Below are positions 9,599-18,455 of a stretch of DNA of 64,000 nt, piece by piece. Every line of letters starts with the position of its first letter. The first letter of the stretch is position 1. Below the pieces are notes generated by a model, which had not been told where the DNA came from, made no database searches, and saw only the letters and a list, made by a program, of their open reading frames with translations. The stretch comes from Coraliomargarita sp965656715. GTDB lineage: Bacteria > Verrucomicrobiota > Verrucomicrobiia > Opitutales > Coraliomargaritaceae. Position numbers and translations under genes: made by a program. Where the stretch lies: contig CBFHLR010000003.1 of NCBI GenBank assembly GCA_965656715.1, positions 1 to 64,000 of the forward strand. Reading direction: 5' to 3'.

Positions 9599-10855
9599 TT
9601 AGGAATTTGCGGCCTCAGCGGTTGGGAAGAATCCCTCGTCGGCCATGCTTTCAAGGAGGTGTTGGGTGGTGGTGTCGCTTTCGCCGTAGTTCTTTAGATC
9701 TTCGATGCACAGTGCGGTGCGTTGGCTGAGTGCCACCGCGTTGCGAAGGGTGCGGATCAATTTGCTGTGTGAAAAGTCGTTGCGTGACTCGACTAGATAT
9801 TTGATCGCATCATCAGTAATTGAAGATACGAGTAGGAACGGATGGGCGGTGCGTAGCGCTGCCAGTAGTTTGTTACAAATACGTGGTATGTCCTCTGCCC
9901 GTTGCTCAAGTGGAGGTATCGGTGTGGCCGCGCGCTTGGTGCGGATCGTTTGCACGACCTCTGCAACACCATTGCGAAAGAAGGCTTCACTACCGTCCTG
10001 GTGTGCAAGTATCACCCTGAGATGAGGGTTACGCAGATTCTCCAGATACTCTAGAAAGAGGCTTAACTCCAGCGCTGCGTTCTCGTCGAGCTCATCGGTC
10101 CGGCCCACGTAGCAGTAGGCAGGGCGCTGTGCCTTGACGGCTGCGCGTTCAATTTTTTCCAGCTCATCCAGTGACAAGTCATCGGCTGTCACTATATGTA
10201 GTGGTGTGCGGTCGGCATTGCTTTGGTAGTTCAGCTCGCGTGCAGCGAGTTCGAATTCCGCACCTTCGTCTCCGGTGAGAATGACAACACTCTTATCGCT
10301 GGACTCAGATTTCAGGCTGGTAATGAATTGTATTGCTGCCGGGCTGATTGCGGTCATGTAATGCGCGCTTGGCAGCGTGTCGGTGGCTATGGTGCTTGCT
10401 TTCGTGCGTAAGGCAGATTTTACCGAGAATTTTGAAGCCGGGCGTTTGAACGTCATCGGCGGACGCGTCAAGCCGCTGCGTTTTATTGCAGTGGCATTGG
10501 GGTTCGATACACGTAAGGCCGACTTCAGACGAGCTTTTGCCCGTTCCGCATGGCTGGGTAAAATGATGCTGGCATCCAACTGCTCGGAGTAGTCTGGCAG
10601 TTGTTCACTGCCACGTTCGAATAGATTAAAGCCCACGAGTCGTAGCTCAGGCGATGTTGCCCGAATTTGTTCGAGCTCTGAGACGCCTCGAATGTCTAGG
10701 GTGTCCAGTAGCATGGATTTTGGATCCACACTACCGGAGCAGAACTCACGCAACTCTTTGCTATTTGCTACAAACTTGGGTGGCATTCCGAGGTCGTGAA
10801 GCAGTAGCGATAGTTGGCTTCTGGCACGACGATCTGAAGTCAGCACATATATCAT
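9599..10855 (-). CDS. Degenerate NtrC-like protein: receiver-like domain plus inactive AAA+ domain
   Basis: This is a 418-residue protein. Residues 1-115 resemble a response-regulator receiver, with a possible phospho-acceptor D51 in MLLDTLD. Residues about 170-390 align by eye with the sigma-54 activator AAA+ domain: VVILTGDEGAEFELAAREL stands where VLITGESGTGKELVARAIH is expected, and IPPLEQRAEDIP matches the family's LPPLRERxEDIP. The Walker A lysine is gone, no GAFTGA loop is visible, the Walker B acidic pair is poor, and no C-terminal helix-turn-helix follows. It therefore should not hydrolyse ATP or bind DNA in the usual way. A scaffold or signalling role with the two roadblock-type neighbours is an inference. 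It lies upstream of amt on the same strand, 21 bases away. Confidence 0.7.
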   Translation of the reverse strand: MIYVLTSDRRARSQLSLLLHDLGMPPKFVANSKELREFCSGSVDPKSMLLDTLDIRGVSELEQIRATSPELRLVGFNLFERGSEQLPDYSEQLDASIILPSHAERAKARLKSALRVSNPNATAIKRSGLTRPPMTFKRPASKFSVKSALRTKASTIATDTLPSAHYMTAISPAAIQFITSLKSESSDKSVVILTGDEGAEFELAARELNYQSNADRTPLHIVTADDLSLDELEKIERAAVKAQRPAYCYVGRTDELDENAALELSLFLEYLENLRNPHLRVILAHQDGSEAFFRNGVAEVVQTIRTKRAATPIPPLEQRAEDIPRICNKLLAALRTAHPFLLVSSITDDAIKYLVESRNDFSHSKLIRTLRNAVALSQRTALCIEDLKNYGESDTTTQHLLESMADEGFFPTAEAANS

Positions 10856-10896
10856 GGCATCCGTGAACAGTGGTTACTGTTGTGGTCGCTGCTTAG

Positions 10897-11460
10897 TTAG
10901 TAAGAAGCTCCCCTGAAGGATCGGGTCGGTCGAGGGCGCACCGCACGTCGGCGTGGCGTTTCCTCTGGCGCGGCCGCGGGCGGGGTTGCTACTGGCTGAG
11001 CTGTGACCGGTTCCGGTGCGGGCACTGCGGAAACTGGTTCTGCTGCCGCACTAACTGGCTCGGGCGCTGGTGCCACAGGTGTGGTGGCTGCGATATCGTT
11101 CAAGCTGGCACGCAACTCACTTAAGACCTTGGGTGTGATGTGCTTGAGCACCAGATTGGTGACCATGCGCAAGGACACCAAATTCACTGTCGGGTCGACC
11201 GCTACGAGCAAATACACATTCCGACTTCGGCGTAGTTGGATGTATTTCTGAGGAAATTTGAGCAGATAATCATCACAAGCGACGTAGTTCTCATCGACTG
11301 CCTCGTAGAGTGAGATCACGCGGCGGGAGAGGTCATCGAGGAAGTCATCGAGGAAAAAGTCCGGCAGCGCATTGTGTAGTAGCTTACCCTTTTTATCGAG
11401 GATGCAGGCCCCATCGACGCCCGGTAGTTCGAGCACATTCTTAATAATTCGATCAATCAT
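10897..11460 (-). CDS. Roadblock/LC7-type protein with Pro/Ala-rich basic tail
   Basis: Residues 1-112 look like a roadblock/LC7 fold: it opens with LPGVDGACILDKKGKLL, continues with a helix and a strand pattern (YIQLRRSRNVYLLVAVDP), and closes with a long helix. Roadblock proteins, such as MglB, regulate small GTPases or serve as dimeric scaffolds. The last 75 residues are rich in Pro, Ala, Glu and Val, and end in an arginine-rich stretch. No GTPase gene is visible nearby. It lies 41 bases before the degenerate NtrC-like gene and 9 bases after the next roadblock-like gene, so the three are probably one operon. The family assignment rests on pattern only. Confidence 0.6.
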   Translation of the reverse strand: MIDRIIKNVLELPGVDGACILDKKGKLLHNALPDFFLDDFLDDLSRRVISLYEAVDENYVACDDYLLKFPQKYIQLRRSRNVYLLVAVDPTVNLVSLRMVTNLVLKHITPKVLSELRASLNDIAATTPVAPAPEPVSAAAEPVSAVPAPEPVTAQPVATPPAAAPEETPRRRAVRPRPTRSFRGASY

Positions 11461-11469
11461 AGTAGCTCC

Positions 11470-11778
11470 TTATCCGATCAGTTCACCAAGGACTTCTTCG
11501 ACGTTGGCACGGTTGGTGCACAAAACGCCGAGGGCATCTTCATCTTGTGGGATGCAGATGGCAGTGGTGTTTGCACTGCTTAGGTGCACTTCCTCGATGG
11601 AGTCCATTCCGAATGGCTCTCCGATCATATCGGCTACTTGAGATATGTAGCCAAGGATGCTTCCAAAGACTTCCAAGTCGTCACTGGTTGCATCAATTGT
11701 TGCGCCACTGGCATTGCAGGCAATTGCCCCAATGAGTCCGCGCTCTTGCAGTTCCTCTAGGTTCACACTTTCAAACAT
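11470..11778 (-). CDS. Small roadblock-like protein
   Basis: From the internal ATG at 11778 this reads as a 102-residue protein beginning MFESVNLEELQERGLIGAI. The strand-helix-strand pattern and the closing helix (ANVEEVLGELIG) resemble a single roadblock/LC7 domain. The frame stays open upstream to a GTG at 12066, which would add 96 residues that look low in information and match nothing I recognise. ATGs at 11790 and 11778 are the better starts, though neither has a clear Shine-Dalgarno sequence. It ends 9 bases before the longer roadblock gene, which suggests co-transcription and perhaps a heterodimer. Confidence 0.55.
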   Translation of the reverse strand: MFESVNLEELQERGLIGAIACNASGATIDATSDDLEVFGSILGYISQVADMIGEPFGMDSIEEVHLSSANTTAICIPQDEDALGVLCTNRANVEEVLGELIG

Positions 11779-11790
11779 GACTGCCAACAT

Positions 11791-12128
11791 AGCAGCGCGG
11801 ATGCCAGTGCATGCCAATTGGTCGCTTCTATGAGGCGCTTTACAGTTTTTTAAAGACTGTGTGTCGGTTGCGAGTCGAGTGTTACAGAGGGCTGCGGGAG
11901 TTTTCGGGGATTCTACTGTTTCTGCACTTAAATGAGCAGGAATGCCTCTGTATTTGAAATCTTGATACGAAAATGAGCAAAATTGACCAGTGATACGACT
12001 AAGCTGGATTCGTAATAAGTGTAGGGCTTCTGCATGCAACCAAGTCTTGCTCTCTGCAGAGATCACCTGGCACTCCCGAGCACAGTCGAGGGGTTTGCCC
12101 GATACGAGGTGATTGAAGTGCTTCGCAC
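11791..12128. other. Leader or intergenic region upstream of the roadblock genes
   Basis: About 340 bases separate the probable start of the small roadblock gene from the stop of the SDR-like gene. It contains an imperfect hairpin near 11842-11862 (ACAGT...ACTGT on the reverse strand, separated by an A-rich loop). The region could hold a promoter or an N-terminal extension of the downstream protein (GTG at 12066). I see no RNA gene in it. Confidence 0.4.
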
Positions 12129-12755
12129 CTACACTGATCGCTGACTCAGAATATCCAAGACCTTGGGCTGATCTTCTGTAGCAATCAACTCACAGATACA
12201 ATCTGCCACATGGGCGCGACTCGTGCTGCCATTAAAATCGAGTAGGTTGGCTCCTGTTTCGTAGGTTCCGGTGGCTTCGTCGATCAATCGCCCGGGGCGC
12301 AGAATGCTGTAATTGAGCCCACTGTCGGTTAAGATCTGATCGGCGCTCGCTTTCGCGACTAGATAGGGGCGCAATGCTTCCGCTGCGTCTTCAGGTGCTT
12401 TGGCTTTGAGCGCACTGATCATTATAAAGTGAGAAACGTGCTGATCTTTGGCAGCGCGAATGCATTTGACTGCGCCCCACAGGTCGACAGTGAGCGTTTT
12501 GTCTTTGCCAGTGGCACTGCCGGAGCCCGCGGTAAAGATCACGATGTCGATACCCTCGCAGAGCGAACCGAGCTCACCTTCGAGGTCTGCGACGCGCACT
12601 TCAGCGCCGGCTTGTTCGAATTCAGCAGCTTTTGCCGCGTTGCGAACGGCAGCGACGACGGAATAGCCTTTGGAAATGAGCTTAGGAATGAGTCGGCGAC
12701 CGATTTGGCCGCTGGCCCCTACGACAAGTATTTTAGTGGAATTATGTCTGTTCAC
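12129..12755 (-). CDS. NAD(P)-binding SDR-like protein (NmrA/atypical SDR type)
   Basis: A 208-residue Rossmann-fold protein with the nucleotide-binding motif VVGASGQIGRRL near the N-terminus (G-x2-G-x2-G), a conserved VIFTAGSGS segment, FIMISALKA, and YLVAKASAD in the place of the usual YxxxK. This layout matches the short atypical SDR group with YwnB/YtfG-like members, which act as NAD(P)-dependent reductases or redox sensors. The substrate is unknown. The gene is divergent from the M48 protease, with only 42 bases between the starts, so their promoters must overlap. Confidence 0.85.
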   Translation of the reverse strand: MNRHNSTKILVVGASGQIGRRLIPKLISKGYSVVAAVRNAAKAAEFEQAGAEVRVADLEGELGSLCEGIDIVIFTAGSGSATGKDKTLTVDLWGAVKCIRAAKDQHVSHFIMISALKAKAPEDAAEALRPYLVAKASADQILTDSGLNYSILRPGRLIDEATGTYETGANLLDFNGSTSRAHVADCICELIATEDQPKVLDILSQRSV

Positions 12756-12797
12756 TGTTTATAGCTAAGCGTGTATTTTCGCTAAAACGCAAACAGT

Positions 12798-13703
12798 ATG
12801 GACGACGCACCACAGTATTATCAGCCGCCTGAGCATCATAAACAGCATTTCAAACAAATGTATCGCTGGTTGATACTTTTCTTTGGCGGCATGGGATTGA
12901 TCGCGCTGCTCTGCATTATTTTTGCTAATTCCATTGCGCGCAAACTGCCGTTTTCGGTCGAGAAGCGCTTTGTAAAGCCTTACGAAGTTATGGCTGATCG
13001 CTGGTTTGGAGATCATCTCGGCGACGAGGAGGTCGAGGCTTATCTCACCGAATTGGTCACCGACCTTGCCCAGATTATGGACGTTCCGGAGTCGTATGAG
13101 TTGTCGGTGCACTTTGTGGATAGTGCCGAGGCCAATGCCTTTGCGACTTTGGGAGGACACATGGTGATTCTTGGGGGGATTTTTGATGCAGTGGAAGACG
13201 AGAATAGCCTGGCGATGATCCTCGCGCACGAATTGTCACATATTAAGCACCGCGACCCCTTGGCGTCGATGGGGCGTGGGGTGGCGGTTCAGATGATGCT
13301 TACGTATTTCACCGGCAACTCGTCGCACAGTCAGAATTTAGCCAATATGGGCGGGCAGTTGGGGCTTTTGTCTTACAGTCGAGAGCAGGAGGAGCGTTGT
13401 GATCTCGACGCGGTGCATGCTTTGAATGCCTATTATGGCCATGTCGCAGGCTATGACCGCTTTTTTGCGGCTATGATCGATGAGCATGGTCCTATGGACG
13501 ATTCACTGCTCTGGCTGCAATCACATCCTGATTTGGAAGACCGCATCGCAAACATGCAGGCACTGATCGAAGCGGAGGGCTACTCTATCAGTGAGGCGAA
13601 GCCGATCCCCGAAGCAGTCACAAAAAAACTCTCGGAGGCTCCGGCTTACTTATTCAGCAACGGCACATCCGAGAGTTCGCAAAACGAAAGCTCGTCTAAT
13701 TAG
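12798..13703 (+). CDS. M48 family zinc metalloprotease, membrane-anchored
   Basis: A 301-residue protein with one transmembrane anchor (about residues 24-43) followed by a peptidase domain. The zinc motif HELSH is at residues 144-148, and a downstream EEERCDLDAVH segment gives the expected third ligand region. It resembles the BepA/HtpX/Oma1-like M48 group, which degrades misfolded envelope proteins. The anchor and following segment suggest that the protease domain faces the periplasm. The C-terminus is rich in Ser and Asn. Its stop codon overlaps the end of the reverse-strand TM2 gene by four bases (13700-13703). Confidence 0.9.
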   Translation: MDDAPQYYQPPEHHKQHFKQMYRWLILFFGGMGLIALLCIIFANSIARKLPFSVEKRFVKPYEVMADRWFGDHLGDEEVEAYLTELVTDLAQIMDVPESYELSVHFVDSAEANAFATLGGHMVILGGIFDAVEDENSLAMILAHELSHIKHRDPLASMGRGVAVQMMLTYFTGNSSHSQNLANMGGQLGLLSYSREQEERCDLDAVHALNAYYGHVAGYDRFFAAMIDEHGPMDDSLLWLQSHPDLEDRIANMQALIEAEGYSISEAKPIPEAVTKKLSEAPAYLFSNGTSESSQNESSSN

Positions 13704-13924
13704 GACGCTTTAATTGGCAGGCCGTCCTTGTCGGTGAAATTACCGCAAACGATCATGATAAAGTCGATCAGCGACCAGATGCCGAAGCCACCGAATGTGA
13801 TCAGCATGAGGATCCCGGTGCCGACTTTGCCCGCGTAGAAACGGTGGATGCCAAATACTCCAAGGAAGAAGCAGAGGAGGATGGTAGGGACGAAGCCCTT
13901 TTCGCTAATTGCGTTGTCTGTCAT
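13700..13924 (-). CDS. TM2 domain protein (small)
   Basis: A 74-residue protein with the TM2 pattern: a first helix followed by GVFGIHRFYAGKVGTG, then a second helix (ILMLITFGGFGIWSLIDFI). TM2 proteins are two-helix membrane proteins of unknown biochemical role. It lies 15 bases downstream of a second TM2-like gene, which suggests a duplicated pair in one transcription unit. A strand-specific stop overlap with the M48 gene marks a convergent arrangement. Confidence 0.88.
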   Translation of the reverse strand: MTDNAISEKGFVPTILLCFFLGVFGIHRFYAGKVGTGILMLITFGGFGIWSLIDFIMIVCGNFTDKDGLPIKAS

Positions 13925-13939
13925 GTTTATATTGTTGGT

Positions 13940-14233
13940 TTAGGTTAATTTTTGTCCTGGGTAACAAATGGTGTAGCCTTTGCCGTCCTTAAACGTGCCG
14001 GTGAGCAGCATGATCGTGATGATGAAAGTGTGCAGTGCGTCGGCGATGAAAAACAGGGCGGCCCAGCCGAGTTGGCCGGTAAAGTAAAAATACAGGGTCG
14101 CGACGAACAGGCTGAAGTCGATGGTGCCCTCAATGTAGCGGCCCAGATAGAAGTGGTGGACGCCCATGACGCCGAAAACAGCCGAGATACAAACGGCAAC
14201 CACATAGCTTTTTTCAGAAGGTTGGATAGGCAT
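13940..14233 (-). CDS. TM2-like membrane protein
   Basis: A 97-residue protein with GVMGVHHFYLGRYIEGTIDF, which is the TM2 signature, and three hydrophobic stretches (about 9-28, 38-56, 60-80). It has an extra helix compared with its neighbour and a short polar C-terminus. The role is unknown. It is probably co-transcribed with the next TM2 gene. Confidence 0.85.
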   Translation of the reverse strand: MPIQPSEKSYVVAVCISAVFGVMGVHHFYLGRYIEGTIDFSLFVATLYFYFTGQLGWAALFFIADALHTFIITIMLLTGTFKDGKGYTICYPGQKLT

Positions 14234-14351
14234 TGGAAAATCAGTGAGTATTGATGACTGACACCGATATGGTGATTTAATTCCGATTAATCAAACTAAT
14301 TTACAGCACGTCCGCAATGCGAGGGGGGCCTTCTAAAAGCGATTAATCTGG

Positions 14352-14948
14352 CTATTGCTCCTTGGGATTCGGCTTCTTTGGCAACAGTGCCCGAGAGGCG
14401 ACGCGATAAAAGAGCCAGGCGATGAGTAGGGGAGTGAGGAAGGCCAATAAGGTGGCGTCAAAATAGGGTTCCAGCAGCTCGTTCAATGCGAGCCAGATCA
14501 GGAACGCAAACAGCGTGAGAATGCCGCTGCCGATGAAGTCGGCGATGCCTGAGTATTCAAAGTTCTCAGTGCGGAAGAGTTTCATCGAGAGCCAAACATA
14601 GACTCCGGTCATCAGGATGGCACCGAGTAGTAAGGAAAGCATGTTGCTATGCTCAGGCAGCAACTTGTCGATAGGGACTGCTAGCCAGAACGTGCCAAAG
14701 AAGGCCAAGGCACCGACGCTGCCTTTGATCCGTTCTTGAGTGATTTGTTTGAAGAGTCCAATTCCGTAGCACAATGCCATCCCGCCGGGGATCAGCATCA
14801 TGGGGATCACAAACAGGCCTAGCCATGGAACTGGGTCGGACGCTCCGGTCGTCCAAATCCGTGCAATGGGCTGAAACAAAACCATGAAGCACCACCAAGC
14901 ACCGATTCCCGTCGATACTAGGGCTAGAATGTGTGTAGGGCGCTTCAA
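14352..14948 (-). CDS. Six-helix membrane protein of unknown function
   Basis: A 198-residue protein with six predicted membrane segments and short loops, ending in a basic tail (PKKPNPKEQ). I do not recognise a family. Its ATG overlaps the stop of the upstream 86-residue gene by four bases (14945-14948), so the two are translationally coupled and probably act together. It belongs to a run of small reverse-strand membrane proteins that continues to 19073. Confidence 0.75.
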   Translation of the reverse strand: MKRPTHILALVSTGIGAWWCFMVLFQPIARIWTTGASDPVPWLGLFVIPMMLIPGGMALCYGIGLFKQITQERIKGSVGALAFFGTFWLAVPIDKLLPEHSNMLSLLLGAILMTGVYVWLSMKLFRTENFEYSGIADFIGSGILTLFAFLIWLALNELLEPYFDATLLAFLTPLLIAWLFYRVASRALLPKKPNPKEQ

Positions 14949-15205
14949 TTTTCTGTGTGTGATGAGTAGTTATCGATCATACTAAAGCTTCCTTTGATTC
15001 TCCAGTAGAGGAGGAATCCGGCCATGCCTCCAAAGAAAGATATCACTCTTGCTTCTGCGGTGAGAAGCTCACCTTCTTCTTTGCTTAGAAATTGTGCACT
15101 TGGCACTTGGGTGAACCAGAAGACATCAAGCAGTGCGATTCCACTCGCGACAAAGAAGAGCAGTCGAAAACACCAAAGGCTGAATAATGATCTGATGATG
15201 TTCAT
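14945..15205 (-). CDS. Two-helix membrane protein of unknown function
   Basis: An 86-residue protein with hydrophobic segments at about 9-30 and 53-70 and a polar loop between them. No family is recognised. It overlaps the start of the six-helix protein gene by four bases, which implies translational coupling. Confidence 0.65.
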   Translation of the reverse strand: MNIIRSLFSLWCFRLLFFVASGIALLDVFWFTQVPSAQFLSKEEGELLTAEARVISFFGGMAGFLLYWRIKGSFSMIDNYSSHTEN

Positions 15206-15270
15206 TCTTTTTTATGCGTGCGGGGCAGCGTGTTAGCAGCATGACGGAAGCCTGCCAAGATTGGTCAGAA

Positions 15271-15813
15271 TTAGATTATTTTTCGGCCGAAGAACTTTGG
15301 TTTTAAGTGCTCGGGGAGTGGTGGGGGCTTCATTACGGTGGTGCCTAGCCTTATGTCCATGAGTGAGCGTTTTTCTGGGTGGAAGAATACGGTTAAGCCA
15401 TCGCAGAGTATGAATAGCGGGATCAGTAAAAATGGCATCCCAATCCATACAACGCTTGTCGTGTTCTCTTCCGTTGGGCTGGGGAGTATTTCGGCAAGGG
15501 GCATGAGTGCTGTAAACGCTAGGTATGGAGATACCCGAATGATTCTTTTCTTTAAATCGATCTCTTCTTTTTGCTCATTGAGGATTCTTAATTGTCCGAG
15601 GCGTTTCCCAGGAGTCTCGGGATATACACAAAAGATGATAATCAGAAACACTGTGCCGAGGGACATGAAGATGTTTGATTCAAGCCGATTGAAGCCAGAC
15701 GCCTCGGATACTTTCATGATGAGGCTGCTGGCTATCGCGTAAAGGACGAGGTTGACGAACAATGCCAAGAACCGTCCGATGCCGCCAGCTGGTCTATAAT
15801 CAGTGTATTTCAT
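15271..15813 (-). CDS. RDD family membrane protein
   Basis: A 180-residue protein with three to four membrane helices and the conserved segment ETPGKRLGQLRILNEQ, which is the hallmark of RDD proteins (the family's PGKxxxGLRV motif). RDD proteins are thought to be small transporters, and some act as Na+/H+ antiporters. The first helix carries an aromatic/basic start (YRPAGGIGRFLALFVN) rather than the classical R-D-D residues, so it is a diverged member. Confidence 0.75.
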   Translation of the reverse strand: MKYTDYRPAGGIGRFLALFVNLVLYAIASSLIMKVSEASGFNRLESNIFMSLGTVFLIIIFCVYPETPGKRLGQLRILNEQKEEIDLKKRIIRVSPYLAFTALMPLAEILPSPTEENTTSVVWIGMPFLLIPLFILCDGLTVFFHPEKRSLMDIRLGTTVMKPPPLPEHLKPKFFGRKII

Positions 15814-15893
15814 TCCTTTGCTGAACTTGGAGTGGGTGTGTCTGTGAGGCTTGGTGAGCGATTATCCATTTCTTTTGCCGATCTTTAATCTGG

Positions 15894-16430
15894 TCACTGA
15901 ACAAGTATCTTGTGCGGTCTAGTCGAAGTCAGAAATTCGAATACGTCTACAGCTTCTTCGATGCCTGAGATGTCGGAGCCGTATGTTTGATCTCCGATTA
16001 CAATGATTCCTGGTTCAATGCTGGAGCCTGAGAATGTATTATACACTTTCGATGACATCGTTGCAGTAGGAGAGTAGTATACTTTCCTAAAGTTTAACCT
16101 GAGGAGTATGCCTCTCAGTCCTTCTACGTATCTGAAATTCCTAATAGGGGTTGCGGTGACGCACCAAAGCGTTGGATTTTCGAGGGATGAGTGGATACTA
16201 AACTCAAAGTATGGGTTGTCGCTCTCTCGTTGAGCTTCATCTAGCATGTGAATGGCTTCATCGGCGTTTGAAGCATTTTCGACAAGATGCTTGGAAAAGT
16301 TTTTGGCGTGATACTGGTGATGGTCGGTATATTTGTGATTCCGGTCCCGATATAGGGAGATGCCTGCTAGAACATACCATACGGAGATCGCGCCGATGAT
16401 CAGGGAAATGTGCTTCTTTCTTAGATTCAT
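15894..16430 (-). CDS. Membrane-anchored protein of unknown function
   Basis: A 178-residue protein with one N-terminal membrane anchor (about 8-27) and an otherwise soluble domain that should face the periplasm. No motif is recognised. It ends with an Asp/Glu-containing segment and PHKILVQ. The gene is 6 bases downstream of the next upstream gene's stop, so the two are probably co-transcribed. Confidence 0.65.
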   Translation of the reverse strand: MNLRKKHISLIIGAISVWYVLAGISLYRDRNHKYTDHHQYHAKNFSKHLVENASNADEAIHMLDEAQRESDNPYFEFSIHSSLENPTLWCVTATPIRNFRYVEGLRGILLRLNFRKVYYSPTATMSSKVYNTFSGSSIEPGIIVIGDQTYGSDISGIEEAVDVFEFLTSTRPHKILVQ

Positions 16431-16436
16431 CGAGCG

Positions 16437-17096
16437 TTAGTGCCTTTTCCATTGCAAGGTTTTGAGTGTTTCATCCCATGAGCCACCGGATGTCCAGATG
16501 CCTAGTGGATACTCTCTGGTTCTATACAAACCTGTGAAAAAGGTATGCCATGTCGTGTATGCCTCAACGTCTTTCCATTCGGAGAGTTCGAGTGTCAAAA
16601 TATGCTCTCGGACTAATTCATTCTCAATGTCGCGTGCCCATCCCTCCTGGATCACCGCATCAACCGCTGGGGGTTCTGCCAGTAAGTATGCTTTCGCGGA
16701 TTCTATTTCACGCTCCCGAAAGCGATCCCAAATGATCTGTTGGTTCGGGTTTCCCGTGAAGCCTTTCACATGAACTAGTGATGCGAATGATCCGGAGTGA
16801 TAAGCGGTCAAGATGGCAATCAGCGTTAAGCCACTCAGTCTCATTCTTTTGCTCGGAATCAGTAGGCACCAGAAGAATGCTAAGAATGAATAGATGGTGA
16901 TGATCTTAATGGGCTGCCCTGATTTACACATGTGCGTTCCAAAAGACACACCGATCATATAAATCACCAGCAGAGCTAAGAATGCCTTTAGAATGCTCTT
17001 TATCCCTGTTGGTTTCTTAGCATTGCGAATCAAGAAGAAGAGTAGCCCAACTACGGCTAGTATGAGGCCATATGCAATTTTTAGATCTTCTGTCAT
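16437..17096 (-). CDS. Four-helix membrane protein with soluble C-terminal domain
   Basis: A 219-residue protein with four hydrophobic segments in the first 120 residues and a C-terminal soluble part rich in Trp and charged residues (WTSGGSWDETLKTLQWKRH at the end). I do not recognise a family. It precedes the 178-residue anchored protein by 6 bases on the same strand, so the pair may form one complex. Confidence 0.65.
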   Translation of the reverse strand: MTEDLKIAYGLILAVVGLLFFLIRNAKKPTGIKSILKAFLALLVIYMIGVSFGTHMCKSGQPIKIITIYSFLAFFWCLLIPSKRMRLSGLTLIAILTAYHSGSFASLVHVKGFTGNPNQQIIWDRFREREIESAKAYLLAEPPAVDAVIQEGWARDIENELVREHILTLELSEWKDVEAYTTWHTFFTGLYRTREYPLGIWTSGGSWDETLKTLQWKRH

Positions 17097-17130
17097 TCTA
17101 TGTCTAATCTAGAGCATGGTTGGGAGCACG

Positions 17131-17439
17131 CTAATCGTTTTGAGCCTCGTTGGGTTTGGACCGCTTCATCTCAAAGCGAAAGCTTGGCTTTCGTTTCGGC
17201 CAATAGAGCATGCCGTCCCACGACATTTTGATGAATCCGAGAGCGACCAGCATCAAGAGAATGAGGGTGACGATCTCTGTCGGGTGCCTACTGACTTCCT
17301 GTCCTACTTCCTCTCTAATTGAGGCTCCATTGACTATTTGAAATCCGAAATTCACCAGTAAGCCTGTCCACAATAGAAGTGAGCCCGCAAACACCGGTTT
17401 TGCTAGGAGTGTGATGAGACTGTGAATGCCTGCTTTCAA
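17131..17439 (-). CDS. Small two-helix membrane protein of unknown function
   Basis: A 102-residue protein with membrane segments at about 10-33 and 52-72, ending with a basic segment (WPKRKPSFRFEMKRSK). No domain is recognised. It is part of the same-strand run of small membrane proteins. Confidence 0.6.
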   Translation of the reverse strand: MKAGIHSLITLLAKPVFAGSLLLWTGLLVNFGFQIVNGASIREEVGQEVSRHPTEIVTLILLMLVALGFIKMSWDGMLYWPKRKPSFRFEMKRSKPNEAQND

Positions 17440-17485
17440 TTTTTGTGATGACGTGAAGGGTGGGCTACGGCAAAGGCGTTACCGG

Positions 17486-17908
17486 TCATTGTTGTTTTGT
17501 GGAGGCTTCTGTGTAAATGGATTCGAGGAAGTCAGATAAGGACTGAAAGTCTTTAGTCCCTTTCCCACTGAGCATGATCGCTTTATCTCTGCCTCTAGGC
17601 TGGAGGAATCCAACGATGGCTCTGTCCTTGTTGGGGCCGGCTTTCACGGCTGCATACGATTCAATATCCTCATGCTTGAAGGTAAGTGGCTTTCGAAACG
17701 GCAAGAGGTATCCAATCTGAACTCCTTCTTCATTCACTTTAACCTTCGTGAGCCAAAAGCAGGCGATCCAAATCGAGGGTGCTACTGCCAGTGCATAAAT
17801 GAACCAGTTGATGTCCTCTTCTTTCAGTTGAATGAAGAGGGTTACGCAGAAGGCCGCAATCGCTGCTATGACGAGATTCACTAGCGCATATCCATGTTCT
17901 GTTTTCAT
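17486..17908 (-). CDS. Two-helix membrane protein with PH-like C-terminal domain
   Basis: A 140-residue protein. Two helices (about 8-27 and 35-54) are followed by a mostly beta region that begins VKVNEEGVQIGYLLPFRK. This layout resembles the bacterial PH-domain membrane proteins (bPH_2 type). The match is by pattern only. No partner is evident other than the neighbouring small membrane proteins. Confidence 0.6.
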   Translation of the reverse strand: MKTEHGYALVNLVIAAIAAFCVTLFIQLKEEDINWFIYALAVAPSIWIACFWLTKVKVNEEGVQIGYLLPFRKPLTFKHEDIESYAAVKAGPNKDRAIVGFLQPRGRDKAIMLSGKGTKDFQSLSDFLESIYTEASTKQQ

Positions 17909-18037
17909 TAGCTTACGCAGCGCAGCGTGGCGTGTGGTTTGTTTTCCCCTGAGCCAAGGTAAGCAGGCTGATGCAGTATAAAAGTAGTCGATTCATTCTT
18001 CCTGCAGCAGAGTGGTTGATGTTTCCGGTTGGTTTAA

Positions 18038-18415
18038 TCAATTCGTTTCAACGTGTTTAACATTAGTTAATGCTCCGGAGTTAAATTCCCGGATGCTGAT
18101 TACGAGAGCATGCTTTACAACCGAACACTGGAATTTCTTACCCACACTTCCTTCGAAAATGGGTAGCTCAGGGTCGTGTGGTAACTTGTAGGTTAGATAT
18201 GTGTTTCCTTTGAATTCTTCCGGTTTATGAAACTGAATGACGGCTGCAGGTAGAGGGGCATTTCCTGTATCAATTAGAGCGAATCGCTTTATTACTTTCT
18301 TTTCTTCAAGGACTGTAAATGCAGCATCAATTGGAAACATTCCTTCTGGTGCCTCTGTTGTAGAGCACCCCAAGGTGAAGGTTAGTATGATGATAGTCAG
18401 TAGTGTGTGCTTCAT
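18038..18415 (-). CDS. Small lipoprotein of unknown function
   Basis: A 125-residue protein with a signal peptide ending in a lipobox (LTFTLGCS, lipidated Cys near residue 17). The mature part has a beta-rich pattern and matches no family that I recognise. It would be anchored to the inner or outer membrane. It lies in the same-strand run of small envelope proteins. Confidence 0.75.
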   Translation of the reverse strand: MKHTLLTIIILTFTLGCSTTEAPEGMFPIDAAFTVLEEKKVIKRFALIDTGNAPLPAAVIQFHKPEEFKGNTYLTYKLPHDPELPIFEGSVGKKFQCSVVKHALVISIREFNSGALTNVKHVETN

Positions 18416-18455
18416 CTTTTTTCGAACGGGCCCCGCGATGACAACTCCCGTCTTG

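Noticed and set aside
11779..12066. A 96-codon N-terminal extension of the small roadblock-like protein from GTG.
   Set aside because: It has no recognisable fold and the conserved part begins at the internal ATG; kept only as an alternative.
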